DNA of 34,180 nucleotides, taken from assembly GCA_022865215.1 (NCBI GenBank), contig JALIDP010000006.1, forward strand, positions 1 to 34,180, given 5' to 3'. The translations under genes and the position numbers were made by a program. The notes under the pieces were generated by a model. That model ran no database searches. It was not told where the DNA came from and worked only from the letters and a program-made list of their open reading frames with translations. Each line of letters starts with the position of its first letter. Position 1 is the stretch's first letter. This document shows positions 11,336 to 18,060 of this stretch, piece by piece. The DNA comes from Candidatus Nanohalarchaeota archaeon QJJ-7 (GTDB lineage Archaea > Nanohalarchaeota > Nanosalinia > Nanosalinales > Nanohalalkaliarchaeaceae).

Positions 11336-11761
11336 TTATCTACTATCGGTCTCTTCAAGGAGAAACATGACCGATTCCTCTACCACGAAAGACGCCAGCC
11401 AGAGGATCATGAATGCGGAATAGGCCCAGAAAACTTCTACTGCGAGCCCGAAAAAGATCGAGAGCAGCATAAAGTAGGCGAAAACCTTGAGGATCAACTG
11501 GAGTTTCTCCGCCTCCCTCGCTTTTTCCGGTATAACTCTCATCATCCTGAAGGTGAAGGCCTCCGGGACAAGATCCAGGACTGCCGAGAGGACAAGTATA
11601 AGGGCTGCGATACGTGTTATCTCGCCGAGGACGGACACCTGTCCCAGCACGAAGAGGAAACCTATTGCCGCGAGCGATTTGACTATGAACAGGAAAGCCT
11701 TGAAGCTCTCCTCTGGTTCCAGTTCCATATTCGTGTGGAAACGGTCTGCCACCTTCCTCAT
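11336..11761 (-). CDS. Hypothetical membrane protein (four hydrophobic segments)
   Basis: The 141-residue product has no recognised family. Hydrophobic stretches are AFLFIVKSLAAIGFLFVLGQ, IAALILVLSAVLDLV, LILKVFAYFMLLSIFFGLAV and AFMILWLASFVVEESV, so about four membrane helices with acidic ends. Its start overlaps the stop of the Nudix gene 11758-12171, indicating one operon. Confidence 0.7.
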   Translation of the reverse strand: MRKVADRFHTNMELEPEESFKAFLFIVKSLAAIGFLFVLGQVSVLGEITRIAALILVLSAVLDLVPEAFTFRMMRVIPEKAREAEKLQLILKVFAYFMLLSIFFGLAVEVFWAYSAFMILWLASFVVEESVMFLLEETDSR

Positions 11762-12171
11762 TTTTTCACCTCTGGACTCCTGATGAGCAGGAGCCGGAGC
11801 TCGTCTATCCTCTCCTCAAGGTTCGGAGCCAGCGGGATATCGAGCAACTCCTCGTCATCGAACCAGTCCTGCTTCCCGAACTTAGACTCCTTCAGCTCAG
11901 GTTCTCCCCCATCTATCTCCGACAGGAATCCCCTGAACTGGTATTCCTTCCCGTCATGATCGAAATCTATGTCGAGCCGGCCGACCGATGAACGGACCTC
12001 CACCTCGCACCCTATCTCCTCCTCAGCCTCCCGCCTGGCCGCATCCCGCGGCATCTCTCCTTTCTCCACCTTCCCTCCTGGAAGTTCCCAGTATCCCTTG
12101 TCGTCCCTGTAGAGCATGAAAAGCTCCCCGTCTTCGATTATCAGGTTCCCTGCCAGGGTCTCGGTCTCCAT
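11758..12171 (-). CDS. Nudix hydrolase
   Basis: The 137-residue product has a full Nudix box: GGKVEKGEMPRDAARREA followed by EEEIG. Nudix enzymes hydrolyse nucleoside diphosphates linked to another group, using Mg2+ bound by the REXXEE glutamates. Strand WELPG before the box is typical. ATG 12171 fits a TATA box on the minus strand (GATTTAACG, ~12195-12203); the track start 12300 would lie inside the divergent gene. Substrate unknown. Confidence 0.88.
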   Translation of the reverse strand: METETLAGNLIIEDGELFMLYRDDKGYWELPGGKVEKGEMPRDAARREAEEEIGCEVEVRSSVGRLDIDFDHDGKEYQFRGFLSEIDGGEPELKESKFGKQDWFDDEELLDIPLAPNLEERIDELRLLLIRSPEVKK

Positions 12172-12205
12172 GAGTATTAAGTCTTGGAACCACGTTAAAT
12201 CACTT

Positions 12206-12577
12206 ATGCAAGAAGTCCGGGTGTGCCCCAACTGTGGATCGACCGAGATAGGCCACGATTCCATGAGCGTCATCTCAAGGCTGTCGCTGTCAGGTTCCAT
12301 GGAATGCCGCGAGTGCGGTTATAACGGGATATTTCCGGAGATGGAGCCGGAGGCGGTCGAGGAGTTCGATGGCGGTGAGGTAGAGGAGATGCAGAATGAG
12401 AGCCCCGTAGGGTTCAGAAAGAAACGTTTCCTTATCGGAGCAGTTCTGTTCCTTCTCGGTCTCGGTGCTTCCTCCTACGCTACCTGGGGGAACGGTCTCC
12501 TGGCCGGTCTTCTCGCCCTCGCTGTCGGTGCAGCGGTAGCAGCGGAGGAGCTGTCGAAAGGACCGTTCCGGAACTAA
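12206..12577 (+). CDS. Zinc-ribbon membrane protein
   Basis: The 123-residue product begins with a zinc ribbon, CPNCGSTEIGHD and MECRECGYNG (CX2C-CX2C). It ends with two hydrophobic helices (FLIGAVLFLLGLGASSYA, GLLAGLLALAVGAAVAAEEL). Similar small zinc-ribbon/TM proteins are common in Archaea; function unknown. ATG 12206 is at leaderless distance from ATTAAG (12176-12181), overlapping the promoter of the divergent Nudix gene. Confidence 0.75.
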   Translation: MQEVRVCPNCGSTEIGHDSMSVISRLSLSGSMECRECGYNGIFPEMEPEAVEEFDGGEVEEMQNESPVGFRKKRFLIGAVLFLLGLGASSYATWGNGLLAGLLALAVGAAVAAEELSKGPFRN

Positions 12578-12605
12578 TAAGACTGTTTCTTCTTCAAATC
12601 CGGTC

Positions 12606-13373
12606 ATGGAGGAACTTGTCGAGGACCCTGGAATCGAGGAAGCCGCGGAAGTGATCGAGAGGTACGTGGCGCGGCCCTACACCGTCCAGGTGAACGGTCT
12701 GTGCAGCGTTAACTATCAGGGGAGAGCGAAGTCCTCGCTGGATCGGGGGGAACGTCTCGTAGTGATTAAGCAGGACTCGGCACTCCTTGTCCACGGCCCT
12801 GAGAACTACCAGCCGAAGAACTGGCAGCCCGAGGTCGATTCGTGGAACGTAGAGTCCGATGAGGAACTCCTGCTGACTGCCAAACGTAACGATCCTGACG
12901 AGACCGTGGAGTTGAGGTTCGAGGACGTGGAGACTGTTCTCGTAACCCAGATGGTGGACCGTTCCGAGCTGAAGCTTCGCGGCCACGAGATCGACATCCA
13001 CGAATCTATAGAGGAGGACCCCGAACTGGTCGAGGAGGGACTGAAGGTGATAGAACGGGAGAGGAAGACTCCTGCAGGTTACATCGATGTGTTCGCCCGG
13101 GATCCGGAGGATCGTTACGTGGTGATAGAGGTGAAGCGTAACCCAGACTACAACACCGTTCTACAGCTCCAGAGGTACGTGGACGAGATAGAGGACGAGT
13201 TCGCCTCCGAAGTGAGAGGGATCCTGGTAGCACCGAAGATGACCGACAACGTTCTGGACTACCTGGACGACCACGGTCTGGAGTTCGTAGAGGTCGAGAT
13301 GGAGGACGTGATAGCCTCTTACGAGTCACTGGACGATTCGCAGACAGAGCTGGAATCGTTCTCGGAAGTTTGA
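12606..13373 (+). CDS. nucS: Endonuclease NucS
   Basis: The 255-residue protein matches archaeal NucS. It has an N-terminal beta-rich DNA-binding half (GRAKSSLDRGERLVVIKQD, DSALLVHGPENYQPKNWQP in part) and a C-terminal RecB-like nuclease with GYIDVFARD (Asp161), VIEVKR (Glu175, Lys177) and QLQRYV. NucS cuts branched or mismatched DNA and works with PCNA in a MutS-independent mismatch response. A C-terminal acidic tail follows; I do not see a clear PIP box. Confidence 0.93.
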   Translation: MEELVEDPGIEEAAEVIERYVARPYTVQVNGLCSVNYQGRAKSSLDRGERLVVIKQDSALLVHGPENYQPKNWQPEVDSWNVESDEELLLTAKRNDPDETVELRFEDVETVLVTQMVDRSELKLRGHEIDIHESIEEDPELVEEGLKVIERERKTPAGYIDVFARDPEDRYVVIEVKRNPDYNTVLQLQRYVDEIEDEFASEVRGILVAPKMTDNVLDYLDDHGLEFVEVEMEDVIASYESLDDSQTELESFSEV

Positions 13374-13438
13374 AGCAGGACCGGAGCGATAGAGATGCCT
13401 CTAAAACTTCTGGTATCCTCCGGTTCTTTAAGAGGGAT

Positions 13439-13861
13439 CTACCAGAACTTTCCTGTCAGGGCGCCCCATATCGTGTCGGCCACCAGGATAGTCCCCATGA
13501 CCATCACGCCTCCCTGGAAGTTGAGGATGGCGAATACCACTCCCACGCCGACTCCGAAGATGGCGCCTTTCTGGAGCGCATCCTCTCCCGGGAGGGATTC
13601 GAAGATCGCGGCGAAGACAGCTCCGCCGATAGCACCTCCTATGGCTCCGCCTATGAGTCCCATGATGAAGGCTATAACTATGGCAACAGTATTCACTACT
13701 CCCGTTGCCATATTTGCGGGCATCATGGATGCTATCTGGGACATCCCTGTGAAGATAGCAAGAGCCGACAGGATCGCGAAGAGTGCTCCTGTGATAACTC
13801 CTGCTATCGCCCCGGCCTTGATCCCTCTTCCGAATTCCTTTTCGTCTTTTCCAGCCATCAC
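13439..13861 (-). CDS. Gly-rich multi-pass membrane protein
   Basis: The 140-residue product has four to five hydrophobic segments, including a glycine-zipper helix IMGLIGGAIGGAIGGAVFAA. I recognise no characterised family. TATA box CTTATAAATC (minus strand, ~13881-13891) lies about 26 bases upstream, giving a leaderless mRNA starting at one of two adjacent ATGs (13861 or 13858). The plus-strand ORFs here are shadows. Confidence 0.7.
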   Translation of the reverse strand: MMAGKDEKEFGRGIKAGAIAGVITGALFAILSALAIFTGMSQIASMMPANMATGVVNTVAIVIAFIMGLIGGAIGGAIGGAVFAAIFESLPGEDALQKGAIFGVGVGVVFAILNFQGGVMVMGTILVADTIWGALTGKFW

Positions 13862-13965
13862 TTGTCAAAAGTGCTGAACCGATTTATAAGTCTTTTTCGA
13901 AGGGAGAGACCGTTTTGACAGCGTAAAAGATAGGGTGATTGTAAACCGGTTCCTTCCTGTCAGTC

Positions 13966-14667
13966 CTATCCGCTGTAATCCTGGAGGGTGAACTCCATCT
14001 CCTTCTCCCCGGTTTCATGGTCGTAGGCGGCCACGTGGGTCGGGAACGCCAGTTCAGGAGCTACTGCAGCCTCGTAGAACAGGGTCTCGTCTTTCCTGCC
14101 TTCCTGGACGTAGCTCTCGTGACCAGCGTAGTTCTCGGTTCTCACGACCTCGAAGGTGTAGGTCCCTTCAGAGAGAGTGTAGGACCAGCTGTTCCCTACG
14201 TTGAGATCTCCCTTGGTGAGGGGAGTGATCCAGGGACCGTAGAACGTTGAGGCCAGTAGAGGCCCCAGAGGGGATGTCATCGCGTTCCTGTAGACGTTGC
14301 TTTCATCTCCAGTCATCGTCGTGGAGAAAGTTCTCCCGTCATCCATCTCCATCCCGGATTCAACAGTCACCTGGTCTCCGGAAACAGATTGGACGTCCCA
14401 GTAGAACGTTCCTGAACGGTCCTGGGCTGTGAAACTGTACTGGTAGTTCTCTCCCTCCTCGAACTGGTAAGGGCTCCAGTATTCGCCCTCGGAGGTGCCT
14501 GTATCGCCTGCTGCATCGGCTGATCCATCGGTTGGGACCTGGTCTCCGTCGATGGTATCGGTAGGTATCTGGGCCTGTCCCCCGATACAGCCACTGAGAA
14601 TCACTGTCAGAGAGAGGATCACCGCCAGCGATAGGACTCTTGTTCTCGATTTCAACGTGGTTCTCAC
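13966..14667 (-). CDS. Secreted lipoprotein of unknown function
   Basis: The 233-residue product starts with a basic n-region, a hydrophobic core LSLAVILSLTVILSGC and a lipobox LSGC, so it is probably exported and lipid-anchored at Cys27. A Thr/Asp/Gly-rich low-complexity linker follows, then a beta-rich domain (YQYSFTAQDRSGTFYWDV, SWSYTLSEGTYTFEVV). No family recognised. Confidence 0.75.
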   Translation of the reverse strand: MRTTLKSRTRVLSLAVILSLTVILSGCIGGQAQIPTDTIDGDQVPTDGSADAAGDTGTSEGEYWSPYQFEEGENYQYSFTAQDRSGTFYWDVQSVSGDQVTVESGMEMDDGRTFSTTMTGDESNVYRNAMTSPLGPLLASTFYGPWITPLTKGDLNVGNSWSYTLSEGTYTFEVVRTENYAGHESYVQEGRKDETLFYEAAVAPELAFPTHVAAYDHETGEKEMEFTLQDYSG

Positions 14668-14685
14668 CGGTGTATTCTTACACCT

Positions 14686-15045
14686 TCAGGCGTGTTTCTC
14701 TGCCATTCTCCCTACCAGCGGGAGCTTGTACCTCTCTCCCTCGTAGGCCTTGAACATCAGCAGGAGCCAGAGTGCTAGTCCTATCAGGTATATGAGCGTT
14801 GTTACCAAGCCCATCAGCATACCTATTCCGACGAAGAAGAGCACCCCGGACAGCATCCCTAGTACAATGCTGACTATCCAGATCCCAAGGAAAGTTATGA
14901 TGCTCTGGACCGCGTGGAACCTGACGAATTCGTTCTCGTCCTCGGAAAGGTAGAATATGGCTCCAGTGATGAACCCTAGCACGTAACAGAGAGCGCCCGC
15001 AAGGTTTTCATCGAGGCCGAACGTGGCCTCAGGTTCGTTAGCCAT
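14686..15045 (-). CDS. DUF4870/Tic20-like membrane protein
   Basis: The 119-residue product has the family layout: LDENLAGALCYVLGFITGAIFYL, EFVRFHAVQSIITFL (the conserved R-F-H-A-x-Q-S motif), and LIYLIGLALWLLLMFKAYEGERYKLPLVG. Members are small three- to four-helix membrane proteins of unknown function. TATA box TTTATAAAG (minus strand, ~15079-15087) lies about 38 bases upstream. Confidence 0.88.
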   Translation of the reverse strand: MANEPEATFGLDENLAGALCYVLGFITGAIFYLSEDENEFVRFHAVQSIITFLGIWIVSIVLGMLSGVLFFVGIGMLMGLVTTLIYLIGLALWLLLMFKAYEGERYKLPLVGRMAEKHA

Positions 15046-15142
15046 CTGTATGCCTCTGGATAGTATTAGAAATTATTCTTTATAAAGAAGTCTTATAACG
15101 GGATAATAATGCCTTCAGGGCGGTGGAATCTCCCCGAGATAT

Positions 15143-15232
15143 CGGGAGAACGCCCGGGGCCGGATTCGAACACGAAGCTCGCCTCCGGGAGCTTCTCGGG
15201 GTTCGGAATCCGGCTGATATACTTCGGGAGAA
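15143..15232 (-). repeat. Downstream copy of the tRNA-Ser 3' end with hairpin
   Basis: A 29-base direct repeat (15143-15171 and 15225-15253) covers the T arm, acceptor end and trailer of tRNA-Ser. The insert begins with the same core as after tRNA-Leu(TAA), CGAAGCTCGCCTCCGGGAGC, then GGTTCGGAATCC, an inverted copy matched to this tRNA's own T arm. Confidence 0.8.
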
Positions 15233-15635
15233 CGCCCGGGGCCGGATTCGAACCGGCGTAGGCGTTGCCGCCTACCCGCTCTCAACTTAGGACAGTCCTG
15301 AAATCGGAGATTTCAGTCGTGTCGAGTGAAACCTCCGGTTTCACGACAGGGCGGTACGCCCTGTTCCAAACTCCTCTGGGAGTTTGTGCACACGCACGAA
15401 CTCCGACGGAGTTCGGAGTGAAGGTCACCTGCGCTCCATTCTCGCTCGTTTCACTCGCTCGAATCCGTCTGGACTCGACCGAGCGGAGCGAGGGAGAGTG
15501 GAACTCACCTACTTCCTCCAGGAAGTAGGTTCGAACAGCTTTCCGGAGGAAAGCTGTGACGTGGTGACCTTGAGGTGGGAGGGCTCCCTCCTAAGCTCAA
15601 GGCGGGCGCATTTAGCCAGACTCTGCCACCCGGGC
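15233..15635 (-). tRNA. tRNA-Ser(TGA) with ~315-nt intron
   Basis: Acceptor GCCCGGG/CCCGGGC plus G73, a long variable arm GTAGGCG-GCAA-CGCCTAC and anticodon arm CCCGC CTTGAG|A GCGGG (TGA) identify serine. Exons are 15596-15635 and 15233-15280. The intron 15281-15595 starts CTTAGG and ends CCTAAGTTGAG, which pair next to the splice sites. It is far longer than the usual archaeal tRNA intron and filled with hairpins. Confidence 0.85.
15298..15591. repeat. Array of about eight snapback hairpins inside the tRNA-Ser intron
   Basis: Successive short-loop palindromes include CTGAAATCGGAGATTTCAG (15298), GTGAAACCTCCGGTTTCAC (15326), CAGGGCGGTACGCCCTG (15347), CAAACTCCTCTGGGAGTTTG (15367), CGAACTCCGACGGAGTTCG (15399), a 22-base one at 15509, one at 15537 (CAGCTTTCC...GGAAAGCTG) and GGGAGGGCTCCCTCC (15577). 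Several share a CTCC/GGAG-type loop, suggesting a common generating process. Confidence 0.7.
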
Positions 15636-15838
15636 CTGTGCCGCCCGGTGGGCAGATTGAGCACCGTCAGGTGCGTGACTCTGCCACCCGGGCTTTCTAT
15701 CGGGTGGCAGTTCGAGCACTGCCAGGTGCGTGACTCTGCCACCCGGGCTCTTTCCTCGCCGGGTGGCTCTGTCGAAAACGCTGGCGCGTTTTCTTGACCA
15801 GTGAACCTGGAAGGGTACACTGGATCTGCCACCCGGTC
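15636..15838 (-). repeat. Three tandem upstream copies of the tRNA-Ser 5' end with hairpins
   Basis: GACTCTGCCACCCGGGC of the tRNA 5' end (15619-15635) recurs at 15677-15693 and 15732-15748, and as GATCTGCCACCCGGTC at 15823-15838. Inverted copies (CGGGTGGCAG, GGGTGGCTCTGTC) alternate with them, so each unit folds. Cores are GCACCGTCAGGTGCG, GCACTGCCAGGTGCG and GAAAACGCTGGCGCGTTTTC. Confidence 0.78.
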
Positions 15839-15861
15839 TTGTACCTGAATTGAGGTAGAAC

Positions 15862-15871
15862 GCTTTAAAAT
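15862..15871 (-). promoter_or_regulatory. TATA box for the tRNA-Ser transcript
   Basis: TTTTAAAGCG on the minus strand is centred about 27 bases from the most distal 5'-end copy (15838) and over 200 bases from the real tRNA, so the primary transcript should carry all tandem copies. Confidence 0.55.
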
Positions 15872-16275
15872 CCGTCTTTTTTCTCCAGATAGTCGTCCAG
15901 GATCTTCCTGTGGTCGAAACCGAGCTTTTCAGGCAGCTCTTCGAGATCGAACCATCGGGCCTCCTCTGCGTCTGTGGCCGCGTCCATCTCTCCCTCTTCT
16001 TCCGAGCAGATGTAGGAGATGGATATGACAGGTCCTCTCGGGTCTCTACCGGGTTCATCGTAGACCCCGTGAAGCTCCTCGATGCTTATCTCCAGCCCGG
16101 TCTCCTCTCTGGCCTCCCGCCTCGCTGCATCCTCTACCATCTCACCTTCCTCCACGTGACCCCCAGGTATGGCCCAATGCCCCTTGAACGGTTCTCTTGC
16201 CCGTTTCACGAGAACGATCTCTCCCTCACTCTCTATGATCGTGTCGACCGCCACCCTGTGCCTGTTCCTTTCCAT
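15865..16275 (-). CDS. Nudix hydrolase (ADP-ribose pyrophosphatase/MutT-like)
   Basis: The 136-residue product has a complete Nudix box GGHVEEGEMVEDAARREARE followed by ETGLEI, and the preceding WAIPGG. The upstream VDTIIESEGEIVLVKRAREP is typical of small MutT/ADPR hydrolases. ATG 16275 lies 1 base after the cbf5 stop (16277), so it is the last gene of that operon; the longer track frame overlaps cbf5. Substrate unknown. Confidence 0.88.
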   Translation of the reverse strand: MERNRHRVAVDTIIESEGEIVLVKRAREPFKGHWAIPGGHVEEGEMVEDAARREAREETGLEISIEELHGVYDEPGRDPRGPVISISYICSEEEGEMDAATDAEEARWFDLEELPEKLGFDHRKILDDYLEKKDGF

Positions 16276-16276
16276 A

Positions 16277-17251
16277 CTACCACTCCCGCGGGTATTCATC
16301 CTTTCCGATATAGACCCTGTCCAGAGTTGCAGCTGTACCTCCCTCTTCCAACATCTCATCCGAACCGAACTCGGCGTTGGCTGTTGCGATTAGTTCTCCT
16401 TTGAGAGTGAGGACTGCCAGCAATTCGTCCGTCTCTATCCCCTTCTGTAACTTGGATATCCCGCCGGTCCCGAGGTCCGCACCGTGAGCGAGTGCCGCGA
16501 CCGCTGAGTCCTTCACTATTATCTTCTTCAGGTGTCTGACGCCTGCTTCTACGGGCAGGACCAGTTCTTCCAGACTGTTATCCTCTCCCTCTTTCCAGAA
16601 CTCGTACTGGTCCGCCAGATCCTGGAGATTGACTGTTTCCCTTTCCTCGAAAACACCTACTTTCGTCCGCCTCAGTTCGTCCATCTCTCCATCCGTTCCC
16701 AGGGCATCACCGAACTGTTTGCAGAAAGTTCTCACGTAGAATCCCTTCTCGCACTCGACCCGGAAAAGCACGTTTTTCCCATCTACCTCCAGCACCTCCA
16801 GTTCGTATATATCCCGCTCCCTCTCCTCTCTTTTCACCGCGCTCTTTTCCGGCGGGACCTGTTCCACCGTCCCGACGAACTCTTCGGAAGTCTCCTCTAT
16901 TTTTTCTTCTCCTATCTCTTCATCCAGGCTCATGAGCCCGATGTACTCCTTTCCCGCGTTGCTCAGAGGACCCATGATTTTCGTGCCCTCATCCAGTCCC
17001 ACCGGCAATAGACCGGTGACGTGAGGGTCCAGAGTGCCTGAGTGACCGGTTTTACCTCTCTCCAGGAGCTCTTTCACCCAGACAGATACCTGGTTGGACT
17101 GTGGACCAGCGGGCTTGTCGACAAGGACGATACCGTTCGAGAGCTTTTCCTCCAGTGGACGGTTCTCGGGCCTTTCACCGTAGTCCCAGTCGGTATCCGC
17201 TTCTTCCTTCACCAGCCATTCTCTATCCTGGTCGATCTCTGAAGGGAGCAT
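16277..17251 (-). CDS. cbf5: tRNA/rRNA pseudouridine synthase Cbf5 (TruB family)
   Basis: The 324-residue product has NGIVLVDKPAGPQSNQV, the catalytic motif HSGTLDPHVTGLLPV (Asp75), GFYVRTFCKQFGDALG, and a C-terminal PUA domain (LKKIIVKDSAVAALAHGADL...GELIATANAEFGSDEML, cited in part). Cbf5 isomerises uridines guided by H/ACA RNAs with Nop10, Gar1 and L7Ae, and can make tRNA Psi55. It sits at the end of the secY cluster, as in many archaea. The adk and cmk genes often found before it are missing. Confidence 0.95.
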   Translation of the reverse strand: MLPSEIDQDREWLVKEEADTDWDYGERPENRPLEEKLSNGIVLVDKPAGPQSNQVSVWVKELLERGKTGHSGTLDPHVTGLLPVGLDEGTKIMGPLSNAGKEYIGLMSLDEEIGEEKIEETSEEFVGTVEQVPPEKSAVKREERERDIYELEVLEVDGKNVLFRVECEKGFYVRTFCKQFGDALGTDGEMDELRRTKVGVFEERETVNLQDLADQYEFWKEGEDNSLEELVLPVEAGVRHLKKIIVKDSAVAALAHGADLGTGGISKLQKGIETDELLAVLTLKGELIATANAEFGSDEMLEEGGTAATLDRVYIGKDEYPREW

Positions 17252-17282
17252 GTAGGAAGAAATGAGACCTAGTTTAAAAACG

Positions 17283-18026
17283 CTACTGTATACCCAGTTT
17301 CTTGCTGAGGTACATCGTTACAGGGATGTTGAGAAGGATGTAGGTGGCCAGCCATCCCACGTCTTTCCCGGTCCCAGGTAGAGGTACAGGCGAGTACCAC
17401 ACGACTGCGGCCAGCTCCACGTTCGCGGAGTCGTCGGTCTTGATGTTCTTCACCTTCCACGGAAGGTCATCCATCCTGAAAGTCTCTCCCACTTCGTAAT
17501 TCTCTCCGTCCACCAGAACGCTTGCGTTACCGGTCTGGTTCTGGACCTGCAGGTTCATGCTTCCCCCGTTGAAAGCGAAGTCGCCCTGATAACCTCCATC
17601 TGCTGCTGGGAGCGTCACTATCGGGTTGAACGTGGCGAAAAGCCACGGGAACACGAGGAAGAAGAGGAGGAACGTGACCAGCATCGGCTTCTGCCGTGTC
17701 TTCATCATCTCCAGCTGCTTCTTGAAACTCTTCTTCATATGGTCGGTGCTCTCCCCCATGTCCTCGTTCTCCTGCGCCTCCTTCATCTTCTCCTGTATCT
17801 CAGAGATCTCGTCCTTCACCTTCTGGTACTTCTCCAGGTCCATCAGGTAGTAGGTTATGAGAGTGTATAGAACAGCCACGGTGATGGTTACGGCCGCCAC
17901 TGTCACCCTGACACCTGTCAGAGGACTCCCGAGACCGAGAAGCGGTCCGAAGAGGGGGTCGAAAGTGTACGGGAAGATGGGTTCCATGAAACCCAGTAAA
18001 AACCCGTATATTCCGCCGTAGGCCAT
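17283..18026 (-). CDS. EMC3/YidC-like membrane insertase (DUF106)
   Basis: The 247-residue protein has TM1 (VTVAAVTITVAVLYTLITYY), a cytoplasmic coiled coil (MDLEKYQKVKDEISEIQEKM...), TM2 (PMLVTFLLFFLVFPWLFATF) and a final TM3 (VGWLATYILLNIPVTMYLS), the arrangement of archaeal DUF106/Ylp1 insertases that cooperate with SecY. Between TM2 and TM3 lies an unusually long beta-rich external segment of about 90 residues (FNGGSMNLQVQNQTGNASVL). It lies 34 bases after secY. Confidence 0.9.
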   Translation of the reverse strand: MAYGGIYGFLLGFMEPIFPYTFDPLFGPLLGLGSPLTGVRVTVAAVTITVAVLYTLITYYLMDLEKYQKVKDEISEIQEKMKEAQENEDMGESTDHMKKSFKKQLEMMKTRQKPMLVTFLLFFLVFPWLFATFNPIVTLPAADGGYQGDFAFNGGSMNLQVQNQTGNASVLVDGENYEVGETFRMDDLPWKVKNIKTDDSANVELAAVVWYSPVPLPGTGKDVGWLATYILLNIPVTMYLSKKLGIQ

Positions 18027-18060
18027 GTCTGAATTCCTCCTTCACACCTTTAAAAGGGTT

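Noticed and set aside
11234-11959. Plus-strand ORF of 241 residues over tRNA-Gln and two minus-strand genes
   Set aside because: It overlaps a tRNA and the antisense of a membrane protein and a Nudix gene with a clear motif.
13370-13918. Plus-strand ORFs and minus-strand 13428..13868 near the Gly-rich membrane protein
   Set aside because: The 13439-13861 minus frame has membrane helices and a properly spaced TATA box; the others are shadows with unnatural composition.
15636-15838. Possible CRISPR array from regularly spaced repeats
   Set aside because: Units are copies of the adjacent tRNA 5' end with inverted copies between them, only three or four, and no cas genes are present.
15265-16058. 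Several ORFs (15265..15528, 15384..15797, 15509..15832, 15612..16058)
   Set aside because: They run through the tRNA-Ser intron and tandem hairpins; composition and repeats explain the open frames.
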